Source of the DNA: Ignavibacteria bacterium
Lineage (GTDB): Bacteria; Bacteroidota; Ignavibacteria; Ignavibacteriales; Melioribacteraceae
Reading direction: 5' to 3'
DNA length: 5,327 nt
Assembly: GCA_003233295.1 (NCBI GenBank)
Contig: QILJ01000488.1
Location: forward strand, 1-5,327
Position 1 is the stretch's first letter. Every line of letters starts with the position of its first letter. Shown piece by piece: positions 1-5,327 of the stretch. A model generated the notes under the pieces. The model worked only from the letters and a program-made list of their open reading frames with translations. It was not told where the DNA came from and ran no database searches. The translations under genes were made by a program, and so were the position numbers.

Positions 1-1221
1 ACAGTAGTTGATCGATTCACAAAATATGTTAAATATGATACGCAATCGGATGAAGATTCTGAAACAACTCCGAGCACAGAAAAACAAAAAACATTATCAA
101 AAGATTTGGTGGAAGAGTTATTAGAATTAGGTTTGAGCGATGCCCATATGGATGAGAATAGTTATGTAATGGCAACACTTCAAAGCAATACCGACAAAGA
201 TGTTCCAGTGATCGGGTTCATTGCGCATGTTGATACTTCGCCTGCAGTGAGCGGTGAAAATGTTAATCCGCAGATCCACAAAAACTATCAAGGCGGTGAT
301 ATTGAAATAGGTGAAGGAAAAGTAATTGATGCGGCTAATAATCCAGAGTTGAATGATATGATCGGGATGGATATTATCACAACAGACGGCACAACATTAT
401 TGGGCGCCGACGACAAAGCAGGTATAGCAGAAATAATGGATGCGCTTAATTATTTAAAAGAACATCCGGAAATTAAACACGGAACAATAAAAGTGGGATT
501 CACCCCTGACGAGGAGATCGGACGCGGAGCAGATAAATTTGACGTTGAAAAATTCGGCGCAAAATATGCATACACAATTGACGGTTCAACCCGCGGCGAA
601 GTTGAAACGGAAACGTTCAGCGCCGATGCAGTTGTTATTACATTCAGCGGAATAAATGTTCATCCGGGATATGCAAAAGACAAACTGGTCAACTCGATGA
701 AAGTTGCTGCAAAGTTAATTGAACTGCTTCCGAAAAAAGAACTTTCACCGGAAACCACAGAAAAACGAGAAGGATACGTTCACCCCGTTTCAATAAACGG
801 CAACGAGGAAAAAACTGTTGTTAAGTTTATCATAAGAGATTTTATTGATGAAAAGCTGATAGAATTTGAAGACCTTCTGAAATCACTCTGCGAAAAAGCT
901 GTTGCTGATTTTCCCGGTTCATCATTCGAGTTTGAAGTTATTGAACAATACCGCAACATGAAAAATGTTTTGAACCAACATCCGAATGTTGAGGAAAATG
1001 CTCTCGAGTCACTTAGAAGATTGGGCATCGAACCGATTCAATCGGCTATTCGCGGCGGAACAGACGGTTCACGGTTGAGTTATATGGGGCTGCCGACTCC
1101 TAACTTATTTGCGGGCGGACACAACTTCCATGCAAACACGGAATATGTTGCAATTCAGGATATGGAAGCGTCAGTTAAAAATATTGCAACACTAATTCAG
1201 ATTTGGGAAGAAAAAGCATAA
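1..1221 (+). CDS. pepT: Peptidase T (tripeptide aminopeptidase, M20B family), 5'-partial
   Basis: Cytoplasmic two-zinc aminopeptidase that removes the N-terminal residue from tripeptides, in the late steps of peptide breakdown. The frame is open from base 1, giving 406 residues before the TAA at 1219-1221; the family is usually about 405-415. The first residues (TVVDRF, then KYDTQSD) align with the extreme N-terminus of the family, so only about three residues and the start codon lie outside the window. The M20 metal-site residues are all present, numbering from base 1: His76 in AHVD, Asp137 in GADDKAG, Glu171/Glu172 in TPDEEIG, Asp194 in TIDG and His377 in NFHANTE. This spacing is nearly identical to that I recall for the E. 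coli enzyme (78, 140, 173/174, 196, 379). The IRGGTDGSRLSYMGLPTPN block (from about 344) is also typical. The last histidine is followed by ANTE rather than the usual GKxE, a mild variant. It is the first visible gene of the operon, 21 bp before the TatD fusion. Identification is firm. Confidence 0.95.
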   Translation, partial: TVVDRFTKYVKYDTQSDEDSETTPSTEKQKTLSKDLVEELLELGLSDAHMDENSYVMATLQSNTDKDVPVIGFIAHVDTSPAVSGENVNPQIHKNYQGGDIEIGEGKVIDAANNPELNDMIGMDIITTDGTTLLGADDKAGIAEIMDALNYLKEHPEIKHGTIKVGFTPDEEIGRGADKFDVEKFGAKYAYTIDGSTRGEVETETFSADAVVITFSGINVHPGYAKDKLVNSMKVAAKLIELLPKKELSPETTEKREGYVHPVSINGNEEKTVVKFIIRDFIDEKLIEFEDLLKSLCEKAVADFPGSSFEFEVIEQYRNMKNVLNQHPNVEENALESLRRLGIEPIQSAIRGGTDGSRLSYMGLPTPNLFAGGHNFHANTEYVAIQDMEASVKNIATLIQIWEEKA

Positions 1222-1242
1222 TAATAATTTAATAGAGAAACT

Positions 1243-2601
1243 ATGTATGTAGATTCGCATTGTCATCTTTTCTTCCACAACTTTGACGAAGATAGAGATG
1301 AAGTGATCCAGCGTGCTTTGGATGCGGGAGTAAAGTATATGCTTGTTCCCGGAACCGATCTGGAGACATCGCAGCAGGCAATTGATCTGGCTGAAAAGTA
1401 TGATTCCATTTACGCAGCCGTTGGAATTCATCCGCACGATACAAAGGATTGGAACGATTCGTTGGTCGCTGATATTAGAATTTTAGCAAAGCATGAAAAA
1501 GTTGTTGCAATTGGTGAGATCGGGTTGGATTACTACTATGACTTTTCACCCAAAGGCAAACAGATAATAGCGTTTCAAAGACAAATTGAATTAGCGCTTG
1601 AATTAAATCTGCCCATCATTGTACACAACCGTGATTCCAATGAAGATATAATGGAGTTTGCGCGGAAGTATAGAGGAAGCAAATTAAAAGCGCAGTATCA
1701 TTGTTTTGCCGGTTCGGTAGAGAATGCGCGTGAGTTAATAGAGATGGGGCATTACATTTCGTTCACCGGCAACATTACTTTTAAAAAAGCTGATAGTATT
1801 AGGGAAGTCCTTGCTAGAGTTGATGCGGAGAATCTTCTGTTAGAGACTGATTCTCCTTTCCTGACTCCAGTACCATATAGAGGAAAGAGAAATGAACCGG
1901 TTAACATCCCAATCATTGCGGGAACAGTTGCCGAAATTCATAAATTGAGAACAGAGGATGTTGGTAGAGCAACGTCTTGGAATGCATATAAATTATTCGG
2001 AATAGGAAATAAGATGAAGTTAAGTTACACATATCAAATAGGAAATTCACTTTATATAAATGTCACCAACAGGTGTAATGCCGATTGTGTTTTCTGTGAT
2101 AGGAAAGGAGAAGCAGTAATAAAGGGGTATAATCTGAAAATGAGTAAGGCTGAAGAACCCGAAGCAGAAGTTTACATCTCCGAGATCGGCGATCCGACAA
2201 AATATAATGAAATTGTTTTTTGTGGTTACGGTGAACCCACGATAAGGTGGGATGTTGTAAAAAAAGTTGCCGAGTATGTTAAGAGCAAAGGGGGTAAAAC
2301 CCGTATGAATACTGACGGTCATGGCAACAATATAAATAAACGGGATATAACTCCCGAACTTTCCGGATTGATAGATATAGTTTCAATAAGTCTTAACTCA
2401 ACCGATCCGGAACAGTACGCTAAACTTATGAGAGTTGATAAATCATTGCATGCCGAGATGCTCGACTTTGCAAAGAGAGCAAAAAAACATTCTCATGTTG
2501 TAATGTCAATTGTCGGGCTTAGCTCGGTTGATACGGAGAAAGCCAAGCAATTCGTTACGGAAGAGATCGGAGTTGATTTTAGAGAGAGGGAGTACTTTTA
2601 A
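1243..2601 (+). CDS. tatD: TatD-family metal-dependent hydrolase fused to a TatD-associated radical SAM domain
   Basis: A single 452-residue frame joins two enzymes. Residues 1-257 are a complete TatD hydrolase (TIM-barrel, usually about 255-260 residues): DSHCHL (His6, His8), GIHPHD (61-66), GEIGLDYYYD (Glu92), IVHNRD (His128), QYHCFAG (His153), ETDSPFLTP (Asp203) and PYRGKRNEP (211-219). TatD proteins are metal-dependent nucleases, and some relatives act on D-aminoacyl-tRNA. Residues 258-452 are a compact radical SAM domain with the CX3CX2C [4Fe-4S] motif at Cys278, Cys282 and Cys285, GYGEPT at 328-333, NTDGHGN at 356-362 and SISLNS further on. It resembles the family I recall as 'TatD family-associated radical SAM protein' (TIGR04038), whose substrate is unassigned. 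There is almost no linker: TatD ends near LFGIG and the radical SAM part begins MKLSY. The start at 1243 gives the TatD family N-terminus, but only a weak AGAGA (1234-1238) precedes it. The TAA overlaps the dacB start. Domain calls are firm; the function of the second half is unknown. Confidence 0.93.
   Translation: MYVDSHCHLFFHNFDEDRDEVIQRALDAGVKYMLVPGTDLETSQQAIDLAEKYDSIYAAVGIHPHDTKDWNDSLVADIRILAKHEKVVAIGEIGLDYYYDFSPKGKQIIAFQRQIELALELNLPIIVHNRDSNEDIMEFARKYRGSKLKAQYHCFAGSVENARELIEMGHYISFTGNITFKKADSIREVLARVDAENLLLETDSPFLTPVPYRGKRNEPVNIPIIAGTVAEIHKLRTEDVGRATSWNAYKLFGIGNKMKLSYTYQIGNSLYINVTNRCNADCVFCDRKGEAVIKGYNLKMSKAEEPEAEVYISEIGDPTKYNEIVFCGYGEPTIRWDVVKKVAEYVKSKGGKTRMNTDGHGNNINKRDITPELSGLIDIVSISLNSTDPEQYAKLMRVDKSLHAEMLDFAKRAKKHSHVVMSIVGLSSVDTEKAKQFVTEEIGVDFREREYF
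2004..2016 (+). promoter_or_regulatory. Possible internal ribosome-binding site and start at the TatD/radical SAM joint
   Basis: AGGA (2004-2007), a six-base spacer and ATG (2014-2016) sit at the domain joint. A TAA at 2010-2012 lies out of the fusion frame. One extra base just upstream would make this TAA the TatD stop, one base before the ATG. That is the usual layout of two adjacent operon genes, so this looks like the relic of a gene boundary or a site still used. Confidence 0.4.
2014..2601 (+). other. Radical SAM module with a possible independent internal start
   Basis: An in-frame ATG at 2014 (residue 258 of the fusion) lies exactly where a stand-alone radical SAM protein of about 195 residues would begin. 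It is preceded by AGGA at 2004-2007, six bases upstream, which is a plausible weak ribosome-binding site. The module could therefore be made both as part of the fusion and as a free protein. The sequence shows the site; separate translation is inference. The only cysteines seen in the module are the three cluster ligands and Cys327 next to GYGEPT. There is no SPASM-type or other auxiliary cluster region. Confidence 0.45.
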
Positions 2602-2603
2602 TG
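2587..2603 (+). promoter_or_regulatory. Ribosome-binding site of dacB and stop/start overlap
   Basis: AGGGAG at 2587-2592, eight bases before the ATG at 2601, is the clearest Shine-Dalgarno site on the plus strand and supports this dacB start. The TAA of the upstream fusion (2599-2601) shares its last A with the ATG (TAATG), an arrangement typical of translational coupling. Confidence 0.7.
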
Positions 2604-4019
2604 AAAAAACTTGTTTTATTTTTGTTAGTATTTTCAAACACATTGTTTTCTCAAACAGATCCTTTTACAGCCGGAGATGATATTGACCTCCTTCTGAAAG
2701 ATGACTTCTTCCAGGGATGTCAGCTGGCTGTTGATGCTTATGATTTGACAGCGAAGAAAATAATCCACCGGCATAATAAAAAACTTCTGATGAGACCGGC
2801 ATCCAATATGAAAATTTTAACCACATCAACAGCGCTTTATTTTCTGGGTCCGGATTATACTTTCAAAACTATAATTGCTCATGACGGAGAGATTGATGAT
2901 TCTGTCTTGGTCGGCAATCTTTATTTTATCGGCGGGTTTGATCCCGATTTTACTTCTGAGGATCTCGACACTATGATCATGCAGTTAAAGGATGAAGGTA
3001 TTGCAAGAATAGAGGGTAATTTATATGGTGATGTTTCCAAAATGGATTCTCTTTATTGGGGAAACGGCTGGATGTGGGATGATGATCCTGCAACTGATTT
3101 CCCTTACATGACACCATTAACAATTAATGATGCTGCGGTTAAAGTGGTTACTAAGCCAACGACCGTTGGAGAAAAGCCGGAAATATCGTTTATACCGGAT
3201 CTGTTTAAACCAGACTTTATCAATAATGCTGTAACAGTGAAGGGTGATTCTTCTGATTTAGCGGTAACGCGGGATTGGCTGCATAATTCTGATAAGATAA
3301 TAGTTAGAGATAGCATCGGCGTTGACGACGAACCTGATACGACCAGTATAAATTTAATAAACACTAATCATTATTTTCTTAAACTAGCTAGGGCAACACT
3401 TAATAAACACGGAATTACAGTTCAAGGAAAATGTGATACAAGCACTGCCCCGGATGATGTTGAAATATTGGTCGAGCACGAAAGACCTTTTTCGGAAGTA
3501 ATAGTAAACCTCAATAAAACAAGCGACAATCTTAGCGCAGAGATGACCCTAAGAGCATTAGCGTATCAATTCGATGGAAAAGGAGCTTCAGCAAAAGAAG
3601 GTGTGAAAGTAATTGATAGTTTAATAACTATTGTTGGACTTGATCCAAAAGATTATAGGCTGGTGGATGGTTCCGGAGTTTCGCATTACAACTTGGTAAC
3701 AGTTGAACTTCTGAATGAACTTCTAAAATATCTTTATTTTGAAAAGGAGGACCTATATCAAATTCTTTACGATTCTTTTCCGATTGGCGGTGTAGATGGA
3801 ACCCTTAGAGGAAGAATGAAAGAACCTCCTACATTTGAAAATGTTCATGCGAAGACCGGAACCCTAAGCGCAGTAAGTTCTTTAGCCGGTTATTTAACGG
3901 CAAAGAACGGACATATGATTTCCTTTTCGATAAATACGCAGAGTTTTGTAGGCAGCGCAAGAACAGCACGCGATTTTCAAGATAAGATCTGCGAGATTCT
4001 TGCAAACATTGATGAATAG
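2601..4019 (+). CDS. dacB: D-alanyl-D-alanine carboxypeptidase/endopeptidase, PBP4 type (peptidase family S13)
   Basis: Secreted low-molecular-mass penicillin-binding protein that removes terminal D-Ala from peptidoglycan stem peptides and cuts D-Ala-mDAP cross-links. The 472 residues match the family (about 477 in E. coli). Residues 1-17 form a signal peptide (MKK, then a hydrophobic stretch, ending LFS before Gln18) with no lipobox cysteine, so a soluble or loosely bound periplasmic protein is expected. All three active-site motifs are present and correctly spaced: SNMK with nucleophile Ser68 and Lys71, SDN at 308-310 and KTG at 418-420. The gap of about 240 residues between the first two holds the extra domains typical of S13 and separates it from the smaller PBP5/6 types. 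Supporting blocks are GNLYFIGGFDP (about 105-115), VDGSGVSHYN (355-364) and GGVDGTLRGRM (396-406). It overlaps the fusion gene upstream by one base and ends three bases before prmA. Identification is firm. Confidence 0.95.
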   Translation: MKKLVLFLLVFSNTLFSQTDPFTAGDDIDLLLKDDFFQGCQLAVDAYDLTAKKIIHRHNKKLLMRPASNMKILTTSTALYFLGPDYTFKTIIAHDGEIDDSVLVGNLYFIGGFDPDFTSEDLDTMIMQLKDEGIARIEGNLYGDVSKMDSLYWGNGWMWDDDPATDFPYMTPLTINDAAVKVVTKPTTVGEKPEISFIPDLFKPDFINNAVTVKGDSSDLAVTRDWLHNSDKIIVRDSIGVDDEPDTTSINLINTNHYFLKLARATLNKHGITVQGKCDTSTAPDDVEILVEHERPFSEVIVNLNKTSDNLSAEMTLRALAYQFDGKGASAKEGVKVIDSLITIVGLDPKDYRLVDGSGVSHYNLVTVELLNELLKYLYFEKEDLYQILYDSFPIGGVDGTLRGRMKEPPTFENVHAKTGTLSAVSSLAGYLTAKNGHMISFSINTQSFVGSARTARDFQDKICEILANIDE

Positions 4020-4022
4020 AAG

Positions 4023-4868
4023 ATGAAAACACATAAACAGTTTAATATATCTGCAAACCCTTTTGATCCCGATGTTTTAAGCGGATTGCTTTGGCAGTTA
4101 GATATTGAGGGAATTACCGAAAATAAAAATTCTCTTTCTATTTATGCCGGTGAAGAAAGCGAAGTTTCCGTTGTTCAAATAAGCGACATGCTGAACTCAC
4201 TAAAAGACCAGAATATGATTGAATCTTTTTCAATTGATGAAACTTCGGTAGAAGAAAGAAACTGGAATGAGGAATGGGAAAAAACTATTGATGTGATTGA
4301 GATAAATGATAAAATAGTTATAAAACCAACTTTCAGAGATTACTCGCCAAAACCGGAGCAGTTGGTAATCACGATCGATCCGAAAATGTCGTTCGGTACA
4401 GGGGAACATGAAACCACTAAGTTAGTATTGGATCTTCTGGATAAATATATTAACGAAGGAATAAGAGTTCTGGATGTAGGTAGCGGAACCGGCGTCCTTT
4501 CAATCGCCGCTTCTCTCCTCGGCGCTGAACATGTTCTTGGAATTGACAACGATGAATGGTGTTTGGAAAACGGTTTGGAAAATGTCGGGCTAAATAATGT
4601 TAATGATAAAGTAGAAATTAAATTGTCAGAGATTTATGATATTAATGAAAAACCGTTCGACCTGATACTTGCAAATATTAATAAACATATTCTGCTCGAT
4701 ATTGCCGATAGAATTTATCAAGTGACAAAAAATTCCGGTAAAGTAATTCTTTCGGGACTTTTAATTGAGGATAAAGCAGATATTATTAGGCTTTATAACT
4801 CCAAAGGATTTTCCCTTATTGAAGAGAAAATCCTTGGAGAATGGGTTGCATTAGTTTTTAAAAAATGA
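4023..4868 (+). CDS. prmA: Ribosomal protein L11 methyltransferase
   Basis: Cytoplasmic SAM-dependent enzyme that trimethylates ribosomal protein L11 at lysines and its N-terminus. The 281 residues are slightly shorter than E. coli PrmA (293). The N-terminal part (1-75) is the diverged substrate-recognition domain, followed by the linker motif WNEEWEK at 81-87. The methyltransferase domain shows the PrmA signature FGTGEHETT (124-132), SAM-binding motif I DVGSGTG (151-157), the acidic loop GIDND (173-177), LILANIN (214-220; usually N-I-L-A-N-I) and LSGLL (243-247). FGTGEHETT followed by LANI distinguishes PrmA from generic class I methyltransferases. It starts three bases after dacB with only a weak purine-rich AGAAG upstream, so its translation may depend on ribosomes finishing dacB. 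It is the last gene of the plus-strand run and faces the MarR gene tail to tail. Identification is firm. Confidence 0.95.
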   Translation: MKTHKQFNISANPFDPDVLSGLLWQLDIEGITENKNSLSIYAGEESEVSVVQISDMLNSLKDQNMIESFSIDETSVEERNWNEEWEKTIDVIEINDKIVIKPTFRDYSPKPEQLVITIDPKMSFGTGEHETTKLVLDLLDKYINEGIRVLDVGSGTGVLSIAASLLGAEHVLGIDNDEWCLENGLENVGLNNVNDKVEIKLSEIYDINEKPFDLILANINKHILLDIADRIYQVTKNSGKVILSGLLIEDKADIIRLYNSKGFSLIEEKILGEWVALVFKK

Positions 4869-4892
4869 CAACCATTTAACATGGGATAAATT

Positions 4893-4937
4893 TTAGGCTA
4901 CTAATTTTTCAAGCAGTCTAATAAATTCTTTCTTTTC
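4893..4937 (-). pseudogene. Out-of-frame C-terminal helix of the MarR regulator
   Basis: Read on the minus strand from 4937, one base out of the regulator's frame, the DNA encodes EKKEFIRLLEKLVA followed by TAA (4893-4895). This matches the expected final helix of MarR proteins, which commonly ends L-x-x-E-E-K-K-x-x-x-x-L-L-x-K-L. Joined to the upstream 126 residues it would give about 140 residues, the normal family length. The cause is either a real small indel near 4936-4940 or a sequencing/assembly error. No strong slippery sequence is seen: sliding from GAT to ATT before the TGA would mispair, so programmed frameshifting is unlikely. Confidence 0.7.
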
Positions 4938-5316
4938 AATCTTCTAAATTTGTTGTTTCCTCGTCAAGCAAACTCAAGTATTCCGGGAAAATTGATTTAA
5001 TTATTTCTTTCCCTTTTTCAGTTAACTGGGCGTTGATGATTCTTCTGTCAGTTTTCGATGGAATTCTAACAACAAAATCACGTTTTTCTAAATTATCAAC
5101 TACGCATGTAATATTAGCGCCGGTTACATTAAGCTCATTACTGATCTTTTTTAATGGCATTGTGCCTGCATTGAATAAAACTTCCATAACATTAAACTGT
5201 GGAAGGGTCAATTTATATTGTGCCATCTTTTTCATGTGCTGTTTTTCAATTTTGCTGTGTCCGTTTGAAATCTTTTTCCAAATTTCAGAAGACAAATTTT
5301 GTGTTACTGTGCTCAT
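4936..5316 (-). CDS. MarR-family winged-helix transcriptional regulator, probably frameshifted near its C-terminus
   Basis: DNA-binding regulator of the MarR type, which usually forms dimers over a palindromic operator near its own promoter and responds to small ligands or oxidants. The 126-residue frame contains an N-terminal dimerisation helix (about 8-30), LTLPQFNVMEVLFNAG (37-51), a helix-turn-helix from PLKKISNEL through NLEKRDFV (54-82) and the wing with the family hallmark Asp90-Arg91-Arg92, then LTEKGKEI. One cysteine, Cys71, lies in the recognition helix region. Most family members are 140-150 residues; here a TGA at 4936-4938 stops translation inside the usual connection to the last dimerisation helix, and that helix can be read in another frame (see next entry). 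The start at 5314-5316 is supported by GGTGAGG at 5321-5327. The promoter and target genes lie beyond the window, so its regulon cannot be named. Family call is firm; whether it is functional is uncertain. Confidence 0.85.
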   Translation of the reverse strand: MSTVTQNLSSEIWKKISNGHSKIEKQHMKKMAQYKLTLPQFNVMEVLFNAGTMPLKKISNELNVTGANITCVVDNLEKRDFVVRIPSKTDRRIINAQLTEKGKEIIKSIFPEYLSLLDEETTNLED

Positions 5317-5327
5317 TTTTCCTCACC
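5314..5327 (-). promoter_or_regulatory. Ribosome-binding site of the MarR-family gene
   Basis: On the minus strand GGTGAGG (5327-5321) precedes the ATG at 5316-5314 with a four-base A-rich spacer. It is a good match to the anti-Shine-Dalgarno sequence and fixes the start. The promoter and any operator lie beyond the window edge. Confidence 0.65.

Noticed and set aside
780..1028. Minus-strand open frames of about 65-90 codons opposite pepT, the TatD fusion, dacB and prmA
   Set aside because: They run antisense to strongly conserved coding sequence, show no recognisable domains and look like shadows of the real genes.
106..1221. A TTG start for peptidase T at 106
   Set aside because: The frame is open to base 1, and the residues before it match the conserved N-terminus of PepT, so the true start lies upstream of the window.
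2102..2142. GAAAGGAG inside the radical SAM domain as a possible internal start site
   Set aside because: It lies within the conserved domain just after the cluster cysteines; the next ATG (about 2140) is too far away and would give a domain without its cluster motif.
3741..3760. Perfect Shine-Dalgarno-like AAGGAGG (3744-3750) inside dacB
   Set aside because: It encodes Glu-Lys-Glu-Asp of DacB in frame, and no start codon opening a real reading frame follows at a suitable distance.
4872..4884. Inverted repeat CCAT-TTAAC-ATGG as a terminator between prmA and the MarR gene
   Set aside because: A stem of only four pairs with no T run on either side is too weak to call.
4930..4944. Programmed +1 frameshift (release-factor-2 style) in the MarR gene
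   Set aside because: A TGA is present, but the preceding GAT cannot re-pair well after a shift to ATT, and no upstream stimulatory Shine-Dalgarno element is evident.

Overview
This window carries four closely packed plus-strand genes followed by one convergent minus-strand regulator. All are bacterial housekeeping-type families. The DNA is AT-leaning. The penicillin-binding protein begins with a short lipid-free signal peptide ending in a Phe-Ser-Gln pattern, and Shine-Dalgarno sites are uneven in strength. This fits the Bacteroidota/Ignavibacteriota/Chlorobiota side of the tree, but that is an impression from codon use and protein style. No marker gene here proves it.

Layout: (1) positions 1-1221 hold peptidase T (pepT), cut by the window edge and missing only about the first three residues. 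(2) Positions 1243-2601 hold a TatD-family metal-dependent hydrolase fused in frame to a small radical SAM domain. (3) Positions 2601-4019 hold a secreted PBP4-type D-Ala-D-Ala carboxypeptidase/endopeptidase (dacB), whose start codon overlaps the preceding stop by one base. (4) Positions 4023-4868 hold the ribosomal protein L11 methyltransferase (prmA), three bases after dacB. (5) Positions 4936-5316, minus strand, hold a MarR-family transcriptional regulator whose last helix appears to have been put out of frame by a small indel; the expected C-terminus can be read in another frame down to 4893.

Gaps of 21, -1 and 3 bp between genes 1-4 suggest one operon covering peptide breakdown, a hydrolase/radical SAM enzyme, peptidoglycan trimming and ribosomal protein methylation. 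No shared pathway is obvious. The most interesting item is the TatD-radical SAM fusion. The two modules are known to me as a recurring association, but the reaction of the radical SAM part is, as far as I know, unassigned. The fusion joint also looks like a former gene boundary: a ribosome-binding-like AGGA and an ATG remain in place, and a TAA lies just out of frame. No RNA genes, CRISPR arrays, mobile elements or convincing terminators were found.
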